This document shows, in pieces, positions 57,206 through 64,000 of a stretch of 64,000 nucleotides of DNA. The notes below the pieces were generated by a model, which was given only the letters and a program-made list of their open reading frames with translations, was not told the origin of the DNA and did not search any database. A program made the position numbers and the translations under genes. Source of the stretch: Corella eumyota (taxonomy: Eukaryota; Chordata; Ascidiacea; Phlebobranchia; Corellidae). The stretch's first letter is position 1. Every line of letters starts with the position of its first letter. The DNA lies in NCBI GenBank assembly GCA_963082875.1, contig OY720102.1, positions 12,746,990 to 12,810,989 on the forward strand, in the 5' to 3' direction.

Positions 57206-57364
57206 ATAAAGTTGGACTTATCATCGAACGAAATTAGTGATGAAACTGCAACATTACTGGGTGAGGTTATTGACAAGTTTGAGGAACTTGATATTTGGAA
57301 TTGTAACATCACAGAAGTTGGTGGATTGGCCATTGCTAGAGCTTGTTCAAAACTAACGAATAAT
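57206..57364 (+). CDS. LRR exon, NLR gene 2
   Basis: 159 nt, phase 0 to 0, TTTTAG acceptor, GTAAGT donor. It encodes IKLDLSSNEISDETATLLGE, VIDKFEE, LDIWNCNITEVGGLAIARAC and SKLTNN. It is the only LRR cassette of this gene. The following intron has the decayed LRR stub at 57902-57916 and two palindrome copies, as after LRR exon 4 of gene 1, and no Harbinger. Confidence 0.87.
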
Positions 57365-58349
57365 GTAAGTATATTACTTTATTGCTTGGTATTTAAAGAT
57401 TAATTATTTAAACAAGCACTAGATTTAAATAACATTTATTATTAAAATTACTTTATGTAAAAACAAAACTTTTTTATTTAGTTTATAAAAATATAAACAC
57501 AAATTTATTTTCAATTTTGTAACAAGAAGTAAAAATTGTCACAATGCCCATTAACTTTAACAATGTGTCATTGTTAAGTTACAATCCATTAATATTTTTT
57601 TTTTAATTATTTTTTGTATTTTTCCTATTTTGAAATAATTAAAATTAATAAAATGTTTTATTATCAAATTTCTGGTATAATTTAAGAGTATTAATGAATT
57701 TATTTTATTAATATTATTTTTAATTTATGTTAATTAGTAGTTTAAGTTATTTTATTTAAACTTAAAGTTTAACTTCACTTACTAAAAATAACTACAACAA
57801 TTAAATTTATTGATTCAATATGTATCGGATAAATAGTTGTTTGAAATTAATTATTTGAATTAGAGTAAATTTTAAATTAAGTAAAATATAAATTTTGTTT
57901 AAGATAAAGTTAAACATTTAATATTAAAATTGATTTGTTTAAACAAAACTTTAATTTTTATTAAATTTATAATTTTGTAAAAAAAGTTAAACAGTCACAA
58001 TGCCCATTAACTTTAACAATGGTCCATTGTAAAGTTACAATCCATTGTATTAATATTTACCAAAATAAGTTTTAGTATTTTTCCAGAATCAAATTATTTA
58101 AAAATTAAAAGTTTTAAAAATTAATAAATGCAACATGTAACCTAACCACAAGAACAATTTAAATCATCAGAACAAAAAAGTTTAAATTTAACAATTATTA
58201 CTTATTTAAATATTAAACAAATTCAATTTTAAACATTTAACAATATTTCATTAAAGTTATTCATATACAAATTATAATTTAACAATAAAACTTTATTTAA
58301 ACTATTGGTGTGCTAATGATAAATTTTAATTAAAGTTTAAATATTTTAG

Positions 58350-58520
58350 ATGAAAAAGTTGGATATTAGCTTTAACAATCTTAGAGATGAGTGTGCTGTT
58401 GCTTTCTCATCATGTCTTCACAACATTCAATACTTAGAAGCAAGTTATTGTGGTTTTACTAAGGTTGGGGTAAAACTATTGAGGGAAGCAAGCAAAAAAG
58501 TTCCAAATATGGAACTGTAA
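58350..58520 (+). CDS. Terminal LRR exon, NLR gene 2
   Basis: Phase 0 after TTTTAG, 56 codons to TAA (58518-58520): MKKLDISFNNLRDECAVAFS, LEASYCGFTKVGVKLLREAS and KKVPNMEL-stop. About four-fifths identical to the gene 1 terminal exon. The similarity of the 3' flanks stops near 58740, where MITE and array sequence begin. Confidence 0.85.
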   Translation: MKKLDISFNNLRDECAVAFSSCLHNIQYLEASYCGFTKVGVKLLREASKKVPNMEL

Positions 58521-58755
58521 GTTTTGTTTACTGTACAACATTATTTAAACATATTTACTATAGGACAAACATATTTACTATATTTAAATTTCTTTACTAG
58601 AATAAACTAAAGCTAACTACCAATAAAAGAGGTTTTTGACACTTTTAAGACTACCTTTATTTTTGTAGATTAGTTATTACATATTTTGATTTGTTACATT
58701 CTATTTTCAAATTTTTTTTTTAAATGGTTGATAATTTTTAAAGCATAAAATGTTG

Positions 58756-59208
58756 GGGTCACATATGTTGTCCGGTTCTAGACAAAACATAATTACACTA
58801 CGGCTCTCCTGAATTCTCTCATCTGATTTACGATGCTGGAGAATTGTTACGTATGGAGAACGGTTCGTCAAAATTCTTTGCTATGGTGAACGGAATGTTG
58901 TTTTTTCTTCGTTGGCTACTAATTAGCAACAAACGTACTGCCTAATTTGAGACTTAATCGAACTTACAACTGTTTAATTAAACTATATTACACTAGAATG
59001 TAGTTATTTATAGTGGATGTATATTATTATTGCATTTTATGTTAATAATTAAACTTTTACGAGTAGAAAGAACAATGGAAATTCAACACAAAACATAATT
59101 ACACTATGGCCCTCCTAAATTCTTTCCTACGGATTACGGTTTGACAGAATTTTTTCCTATGGTAAACGGCACTTTGTTTTGTCTAGAGCTGGACAAAATA
59201 TGTGATCC
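58756..59208. mobile_element. hAT-type MITE, copy at the gene 2 3' joint
   Basis: 453 bp, AAATGTTG on both sides (58748-58755 and 59209-59216). The right flank is array intron as in U1-U3. The left flank within 10 bp is the 3' flank of an NLR gene, not the A exon expected there. The MITE therefore marks a rearrangement joint. Confidence 0.85.
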
Positions 59209-59350
59209 AAATGTTGTTATATTTATACTAAAGGACCCAGTTTAAAAACTGATATTGATTGGGTCATAAGACTTTGTTTAACAATTAACATGACTGGTAA
59301 TCATTAGAAATGCTTGTAGTTTTTCAAACCAAGTTCTTATTCTTTTTTAG

Positions 59351-60291
59351 GAACAACCGGAAGAATCACAAACTTTAGATCCATGTGAGGTTGATCCAGA
59401 AACAAGAAGAATTCGAAATGAAGGTAAGTTTTATTCTTTTTTATGATATGGAAGTGTTTTTGGTATATTTTTATCTTTGATATAAGTAGACTGACTTCAC
59501 AGTCCATTCTTGCATCGAATTTAAATGTGTTTATTAAGTTGGTAATTTTAATCTGCTTATGTATTTAGTAATAGCAAAAGTGACTAAGTTTGTCACCAAC
59601 AAAATAACACTTTAAGATAGATGCAGATGGAATTAAACCTTAAACCTTGTGCGGTAATACCTAAAAATATAACCACTGGTTATATCACTGTTTGATTTTT
59701 ACTGTTTCCATGTCGAAGTGTTATTGAATAAGATGCTACAAGCAATTCTTTCCTATATTCAATTTTAAGTTCTTTGCTTATATTTTACAAAAACAATCTT
59801 ATCCAAATAGAATCAAAAAAACAAAAATATATTGAAATAAAACTTAACATAACACTTAAGATCTTATTAACAAAGATTATGCTGTATATGGTTATGCCGG
59901 TATTTTGTATTCAATTTTTTTTAATATAATAAATGTAATATATTATTGTGTTGTAGCACAAGCAGTCTATAGAAACATTGTATTTTAACCCAATGTTATT
60001 TAAATTAAAGGTTTCATTTCAAATGAAAATGAACAACCACGATCTCCTGCTTCAATTCAGGTTTTGACTTTAAAATTGTTCTTAAGATTTTGGGATATTT
60101 ACTCGAATAAAAATTAAAAACTGATATTGATTGGGTCATAAGACCTTGTTTAACAATAAATATGACTGGTAATCATTAGAAATCTTTGAAGTTACCAAAG
60201 TTTTACTGTTTTTTAAAGGAACAACCTGAAGAATTACAAACTCCAGATCCACATGAGGTTGATCCAGAAACAAGAAGAAGACAAAATGAAG
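59351..60291 (+). CDS. Displaced A/B exons of a further NLR array
   Basis: B 59351-59423, A 60011-60060, B 60219-60291 with normal borders and phases. Peptides EQPEESQTLDPCEVDPETRR, FISNENEQPRSPASIQ and EQPEELQTPDPHEVDPETRR. No E exons precede them and no C or NACHT exon follows in the window, so they are either the start of a third gene or an orphan fragment. Confidence 0.65.
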
Positions 60292-60488
60292 GTAAGTTTT
60301 GTTTATTTTATGGAAGTGTTTGTCATATTTTTTTAAGATCCTTGCTTATCTATGGTCTGTCTATGATAATATAAATATATCATCTGGTCAATGACATTAT
60401 ATAATTCTAAACACTGATTTAGTTTGGGTAAAGTCACTGTAGAATTAGGCTGTAAGGTCAACTTTTAATAATGATTAAAATGTTTAAT

Positions 60489-61902
60489 TGTCACGTTTTT
60501 AAAAGTGTAGAGTCTAAAGACGTAACGATGGAAACAGGTTTGACTGACTGGTTCTAAATTTATTACGATAGTTGTCTTCTGTAAAATCGTATCGCTTCAA
60601 GAGCGACTCTTTTACTAGGGATGGGCTGAAATCCAAATTACTCGGATTCGACGAGCCCGAGTATTTTGTCGCGATACTCGGCCGAGTCCGAGTACTCGGT
60701 TATGACGTCATTTAAACGTATATAACTGTTCACGAGAATCTTTCCCGCATAATTTTAAAACTGCAAAATTTGCCAAAAAACACGTATTTATGGATTATAA
60801 AAGGTTTAATGTTGGTAAAACTACTTACCGCTGATAGCAATATCATTTTAAGTTCGAGTACTAAAAAATGCTCGACGAGCACGAGTATTAAAATATGCTT
60901 AATACTCGGGCCGAGTACTCGGACTCGGATTCAATTGGCCCATCCCTATTTTTTACACGTTCATATTAAATGGCATCATCATTACATAACCTTGAGTATA
61001 CGTTCAAGGCTTTGCTGGTCAAAAGAGCGCTGAGAGACGTAGCCCAATCTCATTTCTCCCAGCCGCTTGTCACGGCGAACCGTTCAAATCAGAGAGGGTA
61101 GCTGTCCAAATCATCTTTGTCATCTACGAAATGCGGCAGCTTTGGCCCTGGCAACTATATCTCCATTTTGTGATCCATTACGTTCTACCAACGCAATTTC
61201 TAGTTTTTTTATTTCTAATAAATGTAAATTGGCTTTTTCTTCGGCTTCTCTTGCTTCTTTTCGAGCTTTTTATTCGGCTGCTCTGGCTTCTCTCCGCTTC
61301 TCGCGTTCGCAAACTTGTTGTTCATTAACGAACGTTCGTAACTCGACTCCTTTGTAGCCTAGCATCTGTCCAGCTGCTATGTGTTTCTCCATCTCTTCGG
61401 TAACTTGCCGATAAAATACGCCTTGTATTTTTGACTTTCTGTAGCTTTCAAACAGTCTGCTCCCGGATGGGCCTCCAGATGTCACGTTTTTAAAAGTGTA
61501 GAGTCTAAAGACATAACAGTGGAAACAGGTTTGACTGGCACTACTTAAAATGTCTATAGAAGGCCTTGTAGATTTGAAGTTATAACGACACAGTTTACTT
61601 AGCAAAACACGTTTATTAAATAACGGCAATAAGTACCTCAACAATTTCAAACGCTGAATGAATCTTTTAACGGAATGTGCACAGATTTTATAAACAACAA
61701 TAACAATAGCGTGGCGGGTATTTGCAAGTTTGTCCCACAATCGAACAATATGACAGTGTGATAAGGCTACAAGTCTGATATGGTCAAAGTGCGATAAATC
61801 TATTGTTCAATTTTAAAATTGTTAAAGTTGTATTATTGTTTCTACAGGAAAGGTGATTATTGATCACAATTGCAGCTGTTAAGATAAAAACGATTTGTGA
61901 CA
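60489..61902 (-). mobile_element. LTR retrotransposon fossil, Ty3/Gypsy-like
   Basis: Minus-strand element, broken and mostly deleted inside. A 423-bp LTR candidate (61480-61902) begins TGTCAC and ends GTGACA; about 50 bp of the same LTR start recur at the other end (60489 onward). The flanking five bases are TTAAT and CTAAT, a likely target duplication. A gag-like coding stretch lies just inside the LTR (about 61000-61480), of the charged helical type seen in Ty3/Gypsy gag. It interrupts an A/B-array intron whose unbroken form is seen at 34741. A hAT MITE is nested in it. Age moderate. Confidence 0.6.
60616..60948. mobile_element. hAT MITE nested in the LTR fossil
   Basis: 333 bp with inverted ends TAGGGATGGGCTGAAATCC and TAGGGATGGGCCAATTGAAT (complement of right). 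It is flanked by TCTTTTAC (60608-60615) and TTTTTTAC (60949-60956), an 8-bp duplication with one change. Subterminal CCGAGTACTCGG palindromes are repeated several times, as in many hAT elements. No coding capacity. Confidence 0.88.
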
Positions 61903-62308
61903 CTAATTGTCACTAATCTTATTATTAACATAAAAAAATGCCGGTTGTTGTTAAATATTTATTACCATTCGAAACTAACTGTTCAGGTTTTAATGTAATT
62001 ATAGGTGGGCACAGCTAACCTAAAAAGTTACTTTGTTAAATGGTTATTCGTTACACAATATATTAACTTGTTATCACTGCTTAGTTATTGATAACCATTA
62101 ACATTAAAATTTAATTAAAACAAACAAGGAACAATCCTATTTTTAAAAATACAATAATTTAGACCATAGTTGATATTTTACCTAAACAAACGAAATTTTA
62201 AAAATTTCTAAAATTAACTTGATTGGCTAATGATGACGGCCAGTTGGCAGTTACATACACTATTACATCATTAAAAAAATGGCACTGTTTAAACCCGATA
62301 AACGACCG

Positions 62309-63345
62309 ATTTATTCCACATCACTAATTTCTCAGCATTAAAATCTAATTGATTTTCTTTCACATACCTCTGCTATCGAGTTGAAATTTCACTGCACAAT
62401 CATTTACTTAAAACTTTGCCATAAGCCTTTTTTCTTGGTCTGCATGTACTTGTTGCAACCACTGTTTTTTGGTTTTCATTGGTTGTTCAGGTTCAGCTGC
62501 GGCTACGTTTTTCACTGTTTTAAGAGAATGTATCTTTTTTTTAAACTTTTTTTTAAAGTGATTTCTTCCCAGACACCTTGAACAAGTTTTGCCCCAAGCA
62601 GGACAAAAAAGTTTACCCCACTTGTGTGACATTCCACAAAAATTGCAGTTTTTTATAATTTTTTCGTTCATTTCTTCCAGGGTCTTTTTCCTATAGTTTC
62701 TGCTAGATTTTGCTACTAGATTTTGCTCCAATTCTTTAATTCAATTTACAAGCTGAGACTGAGATTGCATGCTACTAGACGACAATTCGTTTGCTTGTTT
62801 TACAGACATTTCATCTGCACGACATATCTGTACGGTTTTCGTTAAATTTAAGTCCACTTTGCGAAGTAATAATTCTTGCAGTTTTCCAGTGACTGTAAAT
62901 ACAATTTTATCTCTTATCATTCTGTCTTTATCTTGAAAATTGCATGCTTCTGCTTTTGTACGCAATTCATTTAGAAAGGTATCAAAAGGTTCTTGGTAAG
63001 CCACATTCCAAAAGCGATATGTTTGTACCACCACAATCTGTCTAGGTGTACAATAGTTTTCTATAGCCTTTATCATTTTATTAGGATCATCTCGATCTTC
63101 AGGATCGTCAAATTCAAAATGTTTAGCAATGTCAATTACTTGAGGTCCCGCACAATGTAAAATTATAGCTGCTCGTATCTTTTTGTCTTTTGTTGAAGCT
63201 CCACTTGCCAGCATGTAAACATCTAACTGCTGTCGCCAATTTCTAAAAGCTTCCGACAAATTACTATCATTGACATTTAATATAGGCGGTAATCGAATAT
63301 TAGCTTCTGCTGTCTTCTTAAATTCGAATCCGTTTAGCTGCTACC
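62309..63345 (-). mobile_element. Ty3/Gypsy gag fossil
   Basis: Minus-strand fragment with a capsid-like region followed by cysteine/histidine zinc-knuckle motifs, as in gag of Ty3/Gypsy retrotransposons. It is broken. Neither a pol region nor LTRs were found. Its left border (about 62309) cuts the array intron sequence known from 43270. It is a separate insertion from the element at 60489. Confidence 0.7.
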
Positions 63346-64000
63346 ATGTTAAAAATATATCTTGATTATTCTTGTAAGTTTATTTGTAGTAGCCACGAGG
63401 TTTTCAGAACCACAACTAATAAAGTATAACATTAGGAGAAATGCATTATGGGGACAAAGACAATGCATGCGTTATGACGTTAATATAAACACTTTAATCA
63501 ACAGAACCTCTAAATCTAAATCTTTTACATTTGAACCCCTTTTCTTTAACCTTTTACAATTAAACCTTTTTATCTAATATATATTTAAAGCCCTTTATGT
63601 TGACATATTTACATCTAAACCTTTTTTTTAAACCTCTTACATTTGAACTCCTTTCATTTAGCTTTTTACATTTTAAAAAATATTTTGAAATGAAGTAAAT
63701 CTGTTAGATGTGTTAAAACAAGTGCAGATGTCTAGTTTAAGTTTAACCCCTGATCTGGGGACAAAAGTAAACTAAAATAAGGGTTTCTGATAGCGTATAT
63801 AATATATAAATAATTCTTTCATAAGTTAGTGAAAAGAGAGTGTTACTTTGGTATGTTATTTAATTTGCTGTCAACATTTAAGTATATATTTTTGTTAAAA
63901 AATTGTTTATTTTGAATTGACCTTTTAATCTTTATTGTCTTTATCGGTTTTGTCTCAGTTTTAGTTAAGCAGAAACATTTGTTTTATTAAATTAAATGAT
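63346..64000. other. Right flank, no gene recognised
   Basis: No exon seen. About 63500-63680 has a loose series of AACCTTTTTACATTTGAACC-like motifs, a degenerate short tandem repeat of about 25-30 bp. The rest is AT-rich without clear structure. Confidence 0.35.

Larger units (their letters stand above)
31604..58520 (+). other. NLR gene 2 locus
   Basis: Gene model: E1 with the start ATG (31604, or 37181 in unit U2), E2, E3, eleven A/B pairs plus extra A and C exons, NACHT (54397-56198), one LRR exon (57206-57364) and a terminal LRR exon ending at 58520. All junction phases agree from E1 to the stop. With two complete sets of E1-E3, two transcripts with separate starts are possible, or U1 is a leftover duplicate. 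A 4.67-kb Helitron sits in an intron of the array. Compared with gene 1 it has more A/B exons and three fewer LRR exons. Confidence 0.75.

Noticed and set aside
60770-61357. Plus-strand open frames near the LTR fossil
   Set aside because: They overlap the MITE or lie antisense to the gag-like region, with no recognisable domain.

Overview
The window is eukaryotic DNA: strongly AT-rich, with short spliced exons, tRNA-derived SINEs, PIF/Harbinger, Helitron and hAT elements, and LTR-retrotransposon fossils. Large NACHT-LRR (NLR) genes next to TXNL4A and 3-beta-HSD-like exons suggest an invertebrate. An ascidian tunicate is my best guess, made from general character rather than from an exact match.

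Layout. (1) 500-22011 holds NLR gene 1, whose 5' end lies outside the window. It has an array of tiny repeated exon pairs (A and B), a linker exon C, one 1.8-kb NACHT exon, four LRR exons and a terminal LRR exon. Three related PIF/Harbinger copies sit in the LRR introns at the same relative place. (2) 22315-22797 is a 23-bp minisatellite. (3) 24506-29551 has two exons of the spliceosomal protein TXNL4A/DIM1, with two decayed 3-beta-HSD-like copies lodged in and after its introns. (4) 29685-58520 holds NLR gene 2: a candidate promoter, duplicated first exons (E1-E3) in tandem units U1 and U2, a truncated unit U3, a 4.67-kb Helitron carrying an hAT transposase remnant, a second long A/B array, a NACHT exon, one LRR exon and a terminal LRR exon. 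(5) 58750-64000 has a displaced piece of another A/B array, broken up by a MITE, a Ty3/Gypsy-like LTR fossil with a nested hAT MITE, and a separate gag fossil.

How it fits together. Exon phases agree along the whole NLR model: E1 (ends 0), E2 (0-1), E3 (1-1), A (1-0), B (0-1), C (0-1), NACHT (1-0), LRR (0-0), terminal (0-stop). The A+B pair (usually 41 codons) and the LRR exon (53 codons) are frame-neutral cassettes, so each can be gained, lost or skipped without breaking the protein. Both have changed in number between the two genes here. This two-sided expansion of cassettes around a conserved NTPase is the most distinctive feature of the window. Many duplication joints fall at SINEs or MITEs, and several insertions have an empty paralogous site in the same window.
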